DNA from: Moritella sp. 5
Lineage (GTDB): Bacteria > Pseudomonadota > Gammaproteobacteria > Enterobacterales > Moritellaceae
NCBI RefSeq assembly: GCF_018219455.1
Contig: NZ_CP056122.1
Span: 4,682,001-4,746,000 of the forward strand
Direction of reading: 5' to 3'
DNA length: 64,000 nucleotides
The notes under the pieces are model-generated. The model was given only the letters and a program-made list of their open reading frames with translations, was not told where the DNA came from and searched no databases. This document shows, piece by piece, positions 40,059 through 50,103 of the stretch. A program made the translations under genes and the position numbers. Position 1 is the first letter of the stretch; each line of letters begins with the position of its first letter.

Positions 40059-41690
40059 CTACTCTTCTAAGCTGACTTTACACTCTTTATTAATCGGCAG
40101 GACCACGTCTGTAACGGGTATTTCAAAATCAAGTACGCGTACCGTTTCGTCAATTAAAGCTTGCTTGGATATAGGTTTATTAATATAACCGTCCATTTCT
40201 GTATGCTTACAGGTCACTAAATCAAACTTAAATGCATCCTCTATAAGCGCTATAATGGGAGTGTTACAATTATTACTCGTACCCGCACGAATCATCTTGG
40301 TCGTTGCAATACCATCTGGACCAGGGATCTGCATATAAATAATATCGAAAGTGTATTTTTGGATCAAATCTAGACCTTCTAAACCTGTATTCGCAGTAAA
40401 CACCTGCATTTGCAATTGCGTCAGCGCTTGCTGAAAAACAATTTGATTCATTTTATTATCTTCGATCAATAATACTTTTAACCCTGCTAATTTATCTAAT
40501 GCTAAATCACTACTACCAATAATATGCTGTGTACGTAATTGGTAAGCATGAGGCAACCTTAGATTAATCTTAAATTGTGCACCCTCACCTAATTTACTTT
40601 CGACTTGTAAACGGCCTTGCATTAAGTTAATCAAACGGGAACAAATCGCTAAACTTAAGCCTCCACTCGGTAAATCATTAGATTTATGATTATAAGGTAG
40701 CTGCTCGTTATCAAACAAATGCGCGAGTTTAGTCACTGGAATACCAATGCCAGTATCACTAATCGTAAACACAATATCTGCGACTGCCCCTCCTTCATTT
40801 GTATCATCGACCTTGCTGCAATTGACTTTAAGTTCAACAAAGCCTCTATCGGTAAACTTCAACGCATTCGCAACCAAGTTGACCAGCACTTGTTGTAACC
40901 GAACCGGGTCACCGATATAAAACCGATGCAGATCGTCACTATAATTCAGGCTAAAGCGTACGCGTAAATTATTATGCACAAACGGACGTAGCGAGGTGTA
41001 AACTTGATCGAGTATTTCTAACAAATCAAAACGAACTTTAGCAAGTTCTAAATTACCCGATTCGATTCTCGAGTAATCAGTCACATCATTCAGTACCATC
41101 TGCATATGATTAGCAGAGTGCTTCATTAACTTCAGATATTCTGCGGATTTAATATTTTGTGGCATTTCACAAAGTAACTCAGCAGTACCTAGAATACTAT
41201 TCATTGGTGTTCGAATATCATTACTTAAACTCTCGACAAATTGCTGCTTGGATTGCGCCAACAGTATTTTATTCACTCGAGGTTCGGTCATTGTCTCTAT
41301 CTGGTCATTCAATAAGTTAACTAATCCATCCAATTCTATATAAGGAGAGCTAAATGGTTCATGATGATTATCTTTATCAGCAATCGCGTCATGGCACTTT
41401 TGTTGTAGTTTCGCTAATGGCTTGGAGACTAATTTGTCTAACACCAATTTAGAGAGAACAAGCGAGATTAATAATAGCGGCAATATTGTTAATAAAAGGT
41501 TTATTTTTAAGGTAGTAAATGCATCTATAAATAATGGGTTAACTTGTTGAACAGTCACTTCAATCGCAATAAAAAAAACCGCAATAACCAACGCCAACAT
41601 CACTAACAATAATGTTCTTATTTTACTGTATAACGAATATTGTAAAATGACTTTACTTGAATCGACCTTGATATCCCGCATACCATACAT
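40059..41690 (-). CDS. Hybrid histidine kinase homologue lacking both phospho-acceptor residues
   Basis: This is a 543-residue membrane protein with two TM segments (about 25-45 and 61-84), a short linker, a DHp-like region, a HATPase domain and a receiver domain. The H-box reads FVESLSNDIRTPMNS, so the phospho-accepting His is Asn157. The N-box LVNLVANALKFT and G1 box DTGIGIP are intact; the G2 box is altered (SGGLSLAI). In the receiver the acidic pair (E410, D411) and Lys505 remain, but the phospho-Asp in the DxQMPxxDG motif reads YMQIPGPDG, giving Tyr452. Both changes are one base from the canonical codons. It may be a pseudokinase or scaffold. No response regulator is adjacent. Confidence 0.88.
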   Translation of the reverse strand: MYGMRDIKVDSSKVILQYSLYSKIRTLLLVMLALVIAVFFIAIEVTVQQVNPLFIDAFTTLKINLLLTILPLLLISLVLSKLVLDKLVSKPLAKLQQKCHDAIADKDNHHEPFSSPYIELDGLVNLLNDQIETMTEPRVNKILLAQSKQQFVESLSNDIRTPMNSILGTAELLCEMPQNIKSAEYLKLMKHSANHMQMVLNDVTDYSRIESGNLELAKVRFDLLEILDQVYTSLRPFVHNNLRVRFSLNYSDDLHRFYIGDPVRLQQVLVNLVANALKFTDRGFVELKVNCSKVDDTNEGGAVADIVFTISDTGIGIPVTKLAHLFDNEQLPYNHKSNDLPSGGLSLAICSRLINLMQGRLQVESKLGEGAQFKINLRLPHAYQLRTQHIIGSSDLALDKLAGLKVLLIEDNKMNQIVFQQALTQLQMQVFTANTGLEGLDLIQKYTFDIIYMQIPGPDGIATTKMIRAGTSNNCNTPIIALIEDAFKFDLVTCKHTEMDGYINKPISKQALIDETVRVLDFEIPVTDVVLPINKECKVSLEE

Positions 41691-41832
41691 CCTTCTATTA
41701 CCTATATAGTAAATTTAGCTAAAATTGTAAAAATTGCTGCAATAACTCATATTTTTCATTAATAACAAATGCACAATACGCTTTTAAAAAGGGATAATGA
41801 TTTATTTCTGAAGGCATCTTCTGTTTATGCTG

Positions 41833-41949
41833 TATAATACTCAGTAGTCACTAGAAAATAGGGTTGGAATTTGAGCTGTGCTCCTATATAGTTCTCGCCC
41901 CTAAATAATTTCTAGCAATTATTTTAATTCTATTTAAGAGGTAGCTTCT
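41833..41949 (+). promoter_or_regulatory. Predicted promoter -10 and long leader of DEAD-box helicase
   Basis: TATAAT (41833-41838) is the best -10 box upstream of the helicase; no good -35 box is seen. Transcription from it gives an untranslated leader of about 105 bases ending in AAGAGG and the TTG start. Cold-induced helicases often have long structured leaders, but no specific element is recognised here. Confidence 0.35.
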
Positions 41950-43332
41950 TTGCGCTTTCAAGATTTCGGTATCGACCCACGTTTAATCAGTTCAATCGAG
42001 CATTTAGGATTTGAACAAGCAACAGAGGTGCAGGAAGCAGCTATTCCACTTATTTTAGGTGGCTGTGACATCATGGCTACATCGCAAACGGGTAGTGGTA
42101 AAACCATTGCTTATGGTCTGCCAATATTACAACGTATGTTAAAGCAGCGTCGTTTTGAGCACCGCGCTGTACGTGCAGTGATCTTAGCGCCAACGCGTGA
42201 GCTTGCGATCCAGGTGCATGCAAACATGAAACATTTGGGTATGAGTCTGGATTATCAAATCCAACTGATTATTGGTCGTGAGTCTTTCCAGCACCAAGAA
42301 AAGTTATTACGTAAAAATCCAGAAGTCTTAATTGCGACACCAGGTCGTTTGCTTGATCATATTCGTGAAAAATCAATTTCGCTTGAGCACTTAGAATTCT
42401 TAGTGCTGGATGAAGCTGATCGTATGTTAGACATGGGTTTCCGTGATGATGTATCTGCAATTTCAAACAGTGCACCGAACGTAAAACGTCAAACGATGCT
42501 GTTCTCTGCAACACTAGAGCACGTTGACGTTGCTAATATTTGTAACCAAGTATTACGTGCACCAGAACGTATCGAGATTAACCGTTCAAACGATCAACAT
42601 GAGAAAATTGAACAGCGTTTATTTTTCTCTGATAATCTGACGCACAAAGAAGAACAATTAGTTCATCTTGCTAAGACCGAAGACTATCGCCAGCTGCTAA
42701 TTTTCACAGCAACAAAATTAGATACAGAACGTCTCGCAAAACTATTAGTTGATAACGGTATCAATGCCACTTCAATTCACGGTGACATGTTACAAAATCA
42801 ACGTAAGCGTACGTTAGAAGATTTCCGTCGTGGACGTGTTGAAGTCTTAGTGGCAACAGACGTTGCCGCGCGTGGTCTTGATATTCGTACATTAAGCCAT
42901 GTTATCAACTTCGACTTACCGATTAACCCTGAAGACTTTATCCATCGTACTGGTCGTACAGGTCGTGCTGGCGCAACAGGTATTGCAATCTCACTCGTAA
43001 GCCCGAAAGACTGGACTTCATTTGGCAAGATCCAAAGTTACTTAAAAGTTAAACTGCCTTGCACTATGTTAGAAGGTTTTGAAGCTAAGTTTAAAGGCCT
43101 TAAACCAAAACCTGCGAAAAAACGTTTACCAGAAAGTAATAAAGGGCGTCCAACTAAACTCGCGCGTAAAGGTGATAAAAACGCACCGAAACACAAGCAG
43201 AATACGGCTCCTAAGCAAGATAAGAAACAAGCTATGCGTGATTCAATGGCAAGCGCCGTGGATGGCGGTTTCGCGCCGATGAAGAGAAAGCCAAGAGCTG
43301 AAATCATCGATGATGGTCACGAAGAAGATTAA
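41950..43332 (+). CDS. DEAD-box ATP-dependent RNA helicase
   Basis: This is a 460-residue helicase with the Q motif (GFEQATEVQEAAIPLIL), Walker A (TSQTGSGKT), motif Ia (PTRELAIQ), DEAD (VLDEADRMLDMGF), SAT (LFSATLEHV) and motif VI (HRTGRTGRAG). A basic Lys/Arg-rich tail from about residue 370 resembles the RNA-binding tails of SrmB/RhlE-type proteins. The start must be TTG at 41950: an in-frame stop lies four codons upstream and no ATG occurs before motif I. AAGAGG sits at the right distance. It acts in RNA remodelling, possibly ribosome assembly or decay. Which of the gammaproteobacterial helicases it matches is not clear. Confidence 0.93.
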   Translation: MRFQDFGIDPRLISSIEHLGFEQATEVQEAAIPLILGGCDIMATSQTGSGKTIAYGLPILQRMLKQRRFEHRAVRAVILAPTRELAIQVHANMKHLGMSLDYQIQLIIGRESFQHQEKLLRKNPEVLIATPGRLLDHIREKSISLEHLEFLVLDEADRMLDMGFRDDVSAISNSAPNVKRQTMLFSATLEHVDVANICNQVLRAPERIEINRSNDQHEKIEQRLFFSDNLTHKEEQLVHLAKTEDYRQLLIFTATKLDTERLAKLLVDNGINATSIHGDMLQNQRKRTLEDFRRGRVEVLVATDVAARGLDIRTLSHVINFDLPINPEDFIHRTGRTGRAGATGIAISLVSPKDWTSFGKIQSYLKVKLPCTMLEGFEAKFKGLKPKPAKKRLPESNKGRPTKLARKGDKNAPKHKQNTAPKQDKKQAMRDSMASAVDGGFAPMKRKPRAEIIDDGHEED

Positions 43333-43347
43333 CAATCTGACTGTATT

Positions 43348-43374
43348 AGCCCGCACAATCTGCGGGCTTTTTAT
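43348..43374 (+). terminator. Rho-independent terminator of the helicase gene
   Basis: AGCCCGCA (43348-43355) and TGCGGGCT (43361-43368) form an 8-bp stem with a 5-base loop, followed by TTTTATTA. It lies 16 bases after the stop codon. Confidence 0.9.
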
Positions 43375-43489
43375 TAGGCAGATTGTATCCATGAAATATA
43401 TGGATATAAAAGTAATGGTGCTGTGATAGAAATGTGACAACCGATAGCTAAGATTTAAATTAACATTTAATTTGAATATCGAGGCTATT

Positions 43490-44191
43490 ATGAAGTTTAT
43501 CTACATACCACTACTTTTTTTAACCATACTGCTTGCAGGCTGTGATGACCCAAACTCCTCCAGTATAAATAACATCAACCCAAACGATGACGTCGTTTAC
43601 GAACTTACCTTTAACTCCAACTGGAGTGCAGCTAACTTTCCAACAAATTACCCCGCGACAGCACACTTTTCTGGCTTAATAGGCCTTACCCACAACAATC
43701 AAATTAATATTTTCAGACGCTCTGAGTTAGCTAGCCCTGGAGTCATTGTTGTTGCCGAAACGGGAGAAAAAGGCACACTAATAAATGAAATCAATACGCA
43801 CATCACCAATAACGATGCCGATAAAATCGTCGACGGCGCTGGAATCCCTGCAGGTAGCAACTCGGTTTCATTAAGTTTCTCTGCTAACACCAATTATTCT
43901 TACTTCTCAATCGTATCTATGCTGGCACCTAGCCCAGACTGGTTTATTGGTATTGATAATTTGCAACTATATGAAAATAATAAATGGAAGAATAATTTAA
44001 CCCTAAATCTACGCGTATATGATGCAGGCAGCGATAGTGCAGACACTTTTACTGCAGCTAATGCACCTCAAATAAACAAAGATGTTATTACACGCCTTAC
44101 AACAGATTCGGCAGATACTAACTTTTTCGATGGAGTTCATCGTGACAATGGTACATTTATTGGTACTATTACACTTAAATTAAAGCCTTAA
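43490..44191 (+). CDS. Spondin-domain lipoprotein
   Basis: This is a 233-residue lipoprotein with a signal peptide MKFIYIPLLFLTILLAGC and lipobox LLAGC. Asp follows the lipidated Cys, which in enterobacteria favours retention in the inner membrane. The rest matches the spondin_N domain pattern: FNSNWSAANFPTNYPATAHFSGLIG, SPGVIVVAETGE, MLAPSPDWFIGIDNLQLY and LRVYDAGSDSADTF. In animals this domain occurs in F-spondin. In bacteria its role is unknown, though cell-surface adhesion or metal binding are possible. The start is ATG 43490 with GAGG upstream; a TTG at 43472 is in frame but unlikely. It is monocistronic. Confidence 0.85.
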   Translation: MKFIYIPLLFLTILLAGCDDPNSSSINNINPNDDVVYELTFNSNWSAANFPTNYPATAHFSGLIGLTHNNQINIFRRSELASPGVIVVAETGEKGTLINEINTHITNNDADKIVDGAGIPAGSNSVSLSFSANTNYSYFSIVSMLAPSPDWFIGIDNLQLYENNKWKNNLTLNLRVYDAGSDSADTFTAANAPQINKDVITRLTTDSADTNFFDGVHRDNGTFIGTITLKLKP

Positions 44192-44298
44192 GTACGTATT
44201 GATCAGTTAAGTTATCTAGCTATGTATCCAAGGTTATTCACTAAGCAACTGCCAGATTTTTCGTTGGGAGTTGCTATTTATTAATGAGGACTTTGAAT

Positions 44299-45210
44299 AT
44301 GGCTGGACTAAGTTTAATTGCCCTACTCGATGATATTGCGTCGGTATTGGATGATGTGGCACTAATGACCAAAGTCGCCGCAAAGAAGACTGCGGGCGTA
44401 TTAGGTGATGACCTAGCACTCAACGCAGAGCAAGTGTCAGGGGTAAGCGCAGATCGCGAGCTGCCTGTGGTTTGGAAGGTTGCTAAAGGCTCTTTTAAGA
44501 ACAAAGCTATCTTAGTACCTGCTGCCCTACTCATAAGCGCTGTAGCACCTTGGTTAATTACCCCATTATTACTTATCGGTGGCTTGTTTTTATGCTTTGA
44601 AGGGGCTGAGAAAATCCATCATGCTAAATCCATATCCGCTCATGAAGATAATAGTGATGATGATGGATTAACGGGACTATCCGTTGAAGAATTTGAAGAT
44701 AAAAAAGTTAAAGGCGCAATTAGAACGGACTTTATTTTATCTGCCGAAATTATTGTTATTGCCTTAGGTACGGTACAAATACAGTCATTAACAACCCAGC
44801 TAATTGTAGTAAGCTTAATTGCCTTAATTATGACAATCGGCGTTTATGGTCTTGTTGCCGCCATAGTAAAAATGGATGATGTCGGCTTATATCTCGTTAA
44901 TAACAGCCAAGCAAAAAGTATCAAACACTACCTCGGTAATGGACTACTGACTTTCGCGCCAAAACTAATGCGTTCGTTAGCAGTGATCGGGACAATTGCA
45001 ATGTTTCTTGTTGGCGGTAGTATCGTCATTCACAGTATTCCAGGCTCTCACGATGTTATCCACACACTACTGACGATGTTACCTGATGCATTCGCAAATA
45101 ATGCAATTGTAGCGGGAGTAATTCCTGTGATAATTAATGGCTTAATGGGGTTACTGGCAGGTTTTATTGTGTTGATGGTGTTTACGGGTATACAAAAGCT
45201 AAGAAACTAA
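44299..45210 (+). CDS. yedI: DUF808 family inner-membrane protein (YedI)
   Basis: This is a 303-residue membrane protein starting MAGLSLIALLDDIASVLDDV, followed by AAKKTAGVLGDDLALNAEQVSG and ELPVVWKVAKGS. This matches E. coli YedI almost residue by residue as I recall it. The central KVKGAIRTDFILSAEI and the glycine-rich last TM segments are also conserved. Function is not established. The start is ATG 44299, with GAGGA eight bases upstream; a further ATG at 44284 lies before the ribosome-binding site. It appears monocistronic. Confidence 0.92.
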   Translation: MAGLSLIALLDDIASVLDDVALMTKVAAKKTAGVLGDDLALNAEQVSGVSADRELPVVWKVAKGSFKNKAILVPAALLISAVAPWLITPLLLIGGLFLCFEGAEKIHHAKSISAHEDNSDDDGLTGLSVEEFEDKKVKGAIRTDFILSAEIIVIALGTVQIQSLTTQLIVVSLIALIMTIGVYGLVAAIVKMDDVGLYLVNNSQAKSIKHYLGNGLLTFAPKLMRSLAVIGTIAMFLVGGSIVIHSIPGSHDVIHTLLTMLPDAFANNAIVAGVIPVIINGLMGLLAGFIVLMVFTGIQKLRN

Positions 45211-45307
45211 CTACATAACTAGCATGAGTAACGATAATGAAGACACCATCATACATCAGTGTCACTGTCGTTACTCATCAGTCAATATTCGTATTAAACG
45301 CTAAGGC

Positions 45308-45844
45308 TTAACACCAAACTTCAGGTTTAATCGCAATACAGCTCTCGCCAGATAACACTTGAATATCTCCATCTTGGATCATCAATTGTAGCTCCATATT
45401 ACGGCTATATAACTGCGCCATTTGCTCTGCCGTTTCATCATTAATAAACTGAATAGATAAGTTATCTGCGCTGTATTTTATTTTCTTAAACCATAATGCA
45501 GCACTGCGATCGCCGTACGTATAAACCGTCGCCTTCTCTGCTTGATTGCTGGCTTTCTTTAGACGTTTGTCCGATGGCTGACCTAAATCAATCCACTGCT
45601 CAATCACACCAATATCAGACTTAAACCAAATATCCGGTTCTTCATCTTCGCCTAAGCCTTTAGTAAAGCTTAAACGAGCTTCAGCATCAACATTTAGCAT
45701 CCAAGCAAGTAAGCGTAACATCAGACGGTTATCGTTCTCAGATGGATGCTGAGCCAGGGTCAGAGGAATATCATTAAGGTAAACATGATTATCAAGATCA
45801 ACGATTGATACTTTTGCTTTTAAAATGGTTGCTGTTAAAGCCAT
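45308..45844 (-). CDS. yaeQ: YaeQ family protein
   Basis: This is a 178-residue protein with the YaeQ signature MALTATILKAKVSIVDLD, the HPSENDNRLMLRLLAWML block, and FTKGLGEDEEPDIW. It belongs to the PD-(D/E)xK nuclease-like superfamily. E. coli YaeQ was first noted as a suppressor of an rfaH defect, and its activity is unclear. The start is ATG at 45842-45844, as in relatives; the frame is open to 45877. It converges with yedI, and the torA terminator lies 75-120 bases upstream. Confidence 0.93.
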   Translation of the reverse strand: MALTATILKAKVSIVDLDNHVYLNDIPLTLAQHPSENDNRLMLRLLAWMLNVDAEARLSFTKGLGEDEEPDIWFKSDIGVIEQWIDLGQPSDKRLKKASNQAEKATVYTYGDRSAALWFKKIKYSADNLSIQFINDETAEQMAQLYSRNMELQLMIQDGDIQVLSGESCIAIKPEVWC

Positions 45845-45911
45845 GGAAGTCACTAATAAAGGGAATATGACAGGCATGATACACCAGTCTTTAGAGCAAG
45901 AAAGCTTAAGG

Positions 45912-45968
45912 CAAAAAAAAAGCCTAATAATCGCAAATTGCTTTCACAACCTGCCAACTATTAGGCTT
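45912..45968 (-). terminator. Rho-independent terminator of torECA
   Basis: On the minus strand AAGCCTAATA (45959-45968) pairs with TATTAGGCTT (45920-45929) across a 29-base loop, followed by a run of eight or nine U (45912-45920). It lies about 32 bases after the torA stop codon. Confidence 0.85.
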
Positions 45969-46000
45969 TATCGAACCGTACTAACTAATGTTTTATAACA

Positions 46001-48511
46001 TTATGAAACCACTTCGATTGGTCCACCGAACGAATTAACTGCCGGCGCTTTACCTTTGAATTTCTCAAACTCAACCTGACATGTATTTGCCGATGTTGCT
46101 TGAGCAAGTTCCGAAGAACCGATATCCAATGTTAGGTTATTTGGATCGCCATAAGTACAAAGTGAACCGATGCTCTCATCTTCAGGACCATACCAAGCAC
46201 CCTCTTCAATACGAATCACATTCACAGGGTAGTTATCATCAACTACCGCACCCGCTAACAACTGACCACGGTCATTGAATACACGTACGATGTCTCCATC
46301 TTTAATGCCACGTTTCTTCGCATCTGCAGAGTTCATGTAAACTGGCTCACGACCTTGGACTGTGTAAGTAGCACGGAACTTTTCTGATTCACACATTTGT
46401 GAATGCAGACGTTTATTCGGGTGACAAGACTGCATCCATACTGGGAATTCAGCTGATTTTGGACCACCGTGTGAACGTTCAGTTTTCTCGAACCACATAG
46501 GGTGACCTTTACAGTGCTCATAACCAAAACGCGCAATCTTACGGCTGTAAATTTCAATGAAACCAGATGGTGTACCCAATGCATTAACTTCAGGATCTTC
46601 ACGGAAGTCGGCATGACGAGTCCAGTTTTCACCGTCACCAAAGTGGAAGTAACCTTCTTTCCAGAATTCGTGGAAGTCTGGCATTTCCCACTTACCAACA
46701 TTCGCATCTTTAGATTTATTATACAACTGCTCTAACCACTGCACTTCACTCTTACCTTGAGTGTACTCTTTACTCTTGCCCCAACGTTTCGTTAGTTCAG
46801 TAAAGATCTCAAAGTCAGTCTTAGATTGGAATAGTGGGTCAACTAGCTTTTTCATACCCAATAAACCTTTAGCGCGGTATGAACCATAGATATCTAAATC
46901 GTTACGTTCGTACTGCGTACAAGCTGGTAGCACGATATCAGAGAAACGACACGTTGCTGTCCAGTTGTAATCAATCGCGATAACAGTTTCCAGTTTCTGG
47001 AATGCTGCTTTCATGTTGTTACGATCTTGATGACGATGCCAAGGATTACAACCCGTGAATATCATCATTTTGATATCAGGGAAAGTAATTTTTGAACCAT
47101 TGGCATCAATTACTTTACCTGGATTTTTCAGTGCATCAACAAAGCGAGCTACAGGAATAGTTGAGCTAGCACCTTTAAAGTCTTTGCTTTCATGACGAGG
47201 TTTTTGACCTGAGTCTGGGTTACGTGGGAATGAACCCGCACCAACAGCACCAGAGGTAGGTACACCAATAGAGCTATAGTGATGACCATAACTAATACCA
47301 CCACCAGGCAGGCCGATTTGACCAATCATGGCAGCTAATACAGCACCCATCCAATATGGCTGTTCGCCATGTTCTTGACGTTGAATTGACCAACCAAATA
47401 ACAACTGGGTACGACCATTGGTGAGCAAACGTGCAAAGTCACGGATTTCATCAGCCGGGACACCACAGATATCACTTGCCCATTCAGGGGTTTTCTCAAC
47501 TTTATCTTCTGTTTCACCCTGAACGTATTTCAAGAATTCTTCAAAACCAAGTGCATAAGTATTTAAGAATTTCTTATCATACAGATCTTCTTTTACCATA
47601 GTATGTGCTACAGCAAGCATGAACGGAACATCGGTATGTGGATTGATGTAACGGTGTTCATTACCTAAGAAGTTTTGCGTTTTATTCTTCACTGGATCAA
47701 CACTGATCACGCGAATTTTCTTTTCAGCAACTTTATCTTTTAGCGCTTCTAGATATTCAAAACTATCATGTGTTTCACAGTTCCAACCTACTTGTAGGTT
47801 TTTCACTGGATCCGTTGCCCATAAGATAATCGTTTTACTGTTATCTAGGATTAACGGCCACGATGTGCCCGGTGCATATACTTCTGTCGAACCAAGTACG
47901 TAAGGTAGAATTGTTTGACCAGCACCCGTTGAGTAATCACCTACATCTTTTACTGATGCACCGTGCATTGCGATTGCACGTGCCATATGGCTACCACAGC
48001 TATGTAGTTGACCTGTTGCACGCCAGCCGTTAGCACCTGTATGTAGACCAGATGGACCATAGGTATTCTGGACACGTTCTAATTCTTCATAGAACATATC
48101 TAGAGCTTGATCCCAAGTAACACGGATGAAGCGATTATCGCCACGTTGTTTTGTGTTACTTTTCTCACGGTTCAGGTACCAATCGAGACGAACCATAGGG
48201 TAACGAACACGTGATGGGCTATAGATAATACCTTCAATGCCTTGCAGCATATCAGTTGGATATTTATCTAATTCAAACGCTTTAACTTCTGTAACTTTAC
48301 CGCCGTGGATCTTAGCGCGGAACGCCCCCCAGTGCGAACCAGTTAACTTCCATTCAGCACGCTCAGCCATTGTCGCTGCGCTTGCTGTTTTTGGTACTAA
48401 TAAACTAGGACCAATCACAGCAACTGCTGATGTCGCCATCACACCTTTTAAAAAGGAGCGACGACTGACAGATACATTTTCATTTTTAGACTTTTTGTCT
48501 TTATTAAACAT
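46001..48511 (-). CDS. torA: Trimethylamine-N-oxide reductase catalytic subunit TorA
   Basis: This is an 836-residue periplasmic molybdoenzyme (bis-MGD, DMSO reductase family) that reduces TMAO as terminal electron acceptor. The Tat signal is [10 protein letters not shown] (Arg17-Arg18) with cleavage near TASAAT. The molybdenum ligand Ser is in [10 protein letters not shown] (about 194), and [14 protein letters not shown] is characteristic. The start is ATG at 48509-48511, placed by GAGAAG seven bases upstream; further in-frame ATGs at 48517 and 48541 exist, the latter overlapping torC. No torD chaperone gene follows, unlike in E. coli torCAD. Confidence 0.95.
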   Translation of the reverse strand: MFNKDKKSKNENVSVSRRSFLKGVMATSAVAVIGPSLLVPKTASAATMAERAEWKLTGSHWGAFRAKIHGGKVTEVKAFELDKYPTDMLQGIEGIIYSPSRVRYPMVRLDWYLNREKSNTKQRGDNRFIRVTWDQALDMFYEELERVQNTYGPSGLHTGANGWRATGQLHSCGSHMARAIAMHGASVKDVGDYSTGAGQTILPYVLGSTEVYAPGTSWPLILDNSKTIILWATDPVKNLQVGWNCETHDSFEYLEALKDKVAEKKIRVISVDPVKNKTQNFLGNEHRYINPHTDVPFMLAVAHTMVKEDLYDKKFLNTYALGFEEFLKYVQGETEDKVEKTPEWASDICGVPADEIRDFARLLTNGRTQLLFGWSIQRQEHGEQPYWMGAVLAAMIGQIGLPGGGISYGHHYSSIGVPTSGAVGAGSFPRNPDSGQKPRHESKDFKGASSTIPVARFVDALKNPGKVIDANGSKITFPDIKMMIFTGCNPWHRHQDRNNMKAAFQKLETVIAIDYNWTATCRFSDIVLPACTQYERNDLDIYGSYRAKGLLGMKKLVDPLFQSKTDFEIFTELTKRWGKSKEYTQGKSEVQWLEQLYNKSKDANVGKWEMPDFHEFWKEGYFHFGDGENWTRHADFREDPEVNALGTPSGFIEIYSRKIARFGYEHCKGHPMWFEKTERSHGGPKSAEFPVWMQSCHPNKRLHSQMCESEKFRATYTVQGREPVYMNSADAKKRGIKDGDIVRVFNDRGQLLAGAVVDDNYPVNVIRIEEGAWYGPEDESIGSLCTYGDPNNLTLDIGSSELAQATSANTCQVEFEKFKGKAPAVNSFGGPIEVVS

Positions 48512-48530
48512 AGTCATACTTCTCTTTGAA

Positions 48531-49724
48531 TTAATGAGCATCTTTGCTGTAATCAGATGAATGGTTTTGTAGATACTTCAAGATCACGTCATGTGTGTCG
48601 CCATCTAAGTTCACAAAACCTTGCATGCCGGCAAACATACCAACCCAAGTATTTGCATCAAAATGAGCTTCTGCTGGTTGGGTATGACAAACACTACATG
48701 TGGTTTGGTAAGCGTCTTTCGCGTAATCCCAAATGTTTTGTAGGCTTTCTTCATAACCTTTTTTATCAACCCATAGTGTGAACGTTACTTGTTCCCAAGG
48801 TAGACCAGTTAGATCATCTTCTTTCTTATCACCACGAACGAATAGCGATTCATCTTGTGATGCTTCTTTTGATAATGTTGCTTGCACAATATTTTTAGCA
48901 AAATCGAAGTACAGCACGCGACCGTAACCTTTAGCTTTATGCCAAGTCACTAATTCAACTTGCAGGCGGTTGCCAGATTCAGCGATAACTTTAAACTTAG
49001 TCGCTGGTGTTAATACGCCCAGATATTCAGGTTCTTTATCATCTTTATAAAGTGGTGTTTGCACCAGAGAGTAATACTCTTTACCAATTTCAAATGAGTT
49101 ACCTTCTAGGTCTTTCGCCATTTTACCCAGTTCACTGATTGCAGAGGTATCCATTTCAGGTAGGTGGTGGGCAATACCTTTATGACAATCTACACAAGAT
49201 TGATCACGCTCAGCCGCTTTACGCATTTGTACTTGCGCACGTTCAGACATTTTGGTGAAATCCATGCTCTTATAGTCATGACAGTTTTTACACTCTAAAG
49301 AACCGTTGGCTTTAAATCGAGCCCATTCGTTTTGCGCTAAGTGTAAACGCTTAGATTCGAATTTTTCTTTCGTATCCACCGTACCCAATAACCAACCAAA
49401 TACGTCTTTACTCGCACGCGCTTTGGCTGCGATTTTGTTTTGCCAGCGATGAGGAACATGGCAATCAGGGCAAGTTGCACGGACACCACTACGGTTTGAC
49501 CAGTGAACCGTACTTTGAATTTCTTGATAGTTATTTTCTTTCATACTATGACAAGAAATACAAAATGCTTCTTGATTTGTCGCTTCTAGCGCGGTATTGA
49601 AACCACCCCAGAAAATAACGCCCGCAATAAAAGCAGCACAAGTCACAACACCTAAAGAGATATGTTTACTTGGTTTATTAAACACACGCCAAGAGCGAGC
49701 GATTATAGAGAATAATTTTTTCAT
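48531..49724 (-). CDS. torC: Pentaheme c-type cytochrome TorC
   Basis: This is a 397-residue NapC/NirT-type quinol dehydrogenase, anchored by an N-terminal TM (about 24-44) and passing electrons from menaquinol to TorA. Five CXXCH sites are visible: CISCH, CPDCH, CKNCH, CVDCH in the first 200 residues, and CSVCH in the C-terminal extension that distinguishes TorC from tetraheme NapC. It is close to E. coli TorC (390). It lies 48 bases after torE and 19 bases before torA. Confidence 0.96.
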   Translation of the reverse strand: MKKLFSIIARSWRVFNKPSKHISLGVVTCAAFIAGVIFWGGFNTALEATNQEAFCISCHSMKENNYQEIQSTVHWSNRSGVRATCPDCHVPHRWQNKIAAKARASKDVFGWLLGTVDTKEKFESKRLHLAQNEWARFKANGSLECKNCHDYKSMDFTKMSERAQVQMRKAAERDQSCVDCHKGIAHHLPEMDTSAISELGKMAKDLEGNSFEIGKEYYSLVQTPLYKDDKEPEYLGVLTPATKFKVIAESGNRLQVELVTWHKAKGYGRVLYFDFAKNIVQATLSKEASQDESLFVRGDKKEDDLTGLPWEQVTFTLWVDKKGYEESLQNIWDYAKDAYQTTCSVCHTQPAEAHFDANTWVGMFAGMQGFVNLDGDTHDVILKYLQNHSSDYSKDAH

Positions 49725-49772
49725 TACTGTAATACCTGGATAATGAGTAATTGATTAATTTGATTAATTTGA

Positions 49773-49946
49773 TTAATGCGTAGGTAGGCCAAAAAGGATA
49801 TGACTCATCCAAATGACAAACCCATAACCAAATACACTAACGGTAGCGAGGATTGGAAATAAGAACACCGTTAAGAAGACAAATAACTTCCATTCGGCCT
49901 TCTTCTCGACTTTCTTGACCTCTACATTGCTTGCTTGTTGTTTCAT
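49773..49946 (-). CDS. torE: TorE/NapE-like small membrane protein
   Basis: This is a 57-residue protein beginning MKQQASNVEVKKVEKKAEWK, then a single TM segment from about residue 21 to 40 (LFVFLTVFLFPILATVSVFG) and a short end (WMSHILFGLPTH). The KK-rich start, the FPIL in the TM and the GPP/GLP-type end match NapE/TorE. The position before torC is the one seen in Shewanella and Vibrio torECA. Its role in TMAO respiration is not established. It is below usual gene-calling length. Confidence 0.88.
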   Translation of the reverse strand: MKQQASNVEVKKVEKKAEWKLFVFLTVFLFPILATVSVFGYGFVIWMSHILFGLPTH

Positions 49947-50103
49947 CTCAAATTCCTGCAGCTAGATGATATATAAAATTAGAGTTTAGGACAGTGTAAA
50001 GCAAGGTCAAGAAAGATTAATTGCAGCAGATCAAGGAAAGGTTACTTTATAAAACAAATAAGTATTTTTTTAGTGTCAAATTGTAACTAAACACAGCGGT
50101 GCG
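49947..50103 (-). promoter_or_regulatory. torECA promoter region
   Basis: A plausible promoter on the minus strand is TTGACC (near 50002-50012) followed after 16 bases by TAAACT. I found no clear repeated TorR decamers and no convincing Fnr box, so oxygen or TMAO control cannot be read here. The stretch separates torE from the stop codon of msrQ. Confidence 0.35.

Noticed and set aside
49947..50103. TorR or Fnr operator upstream of torE
   Set aside because: No repeated TorR decamer and no TTGAT-N4-ATCAA match was found.
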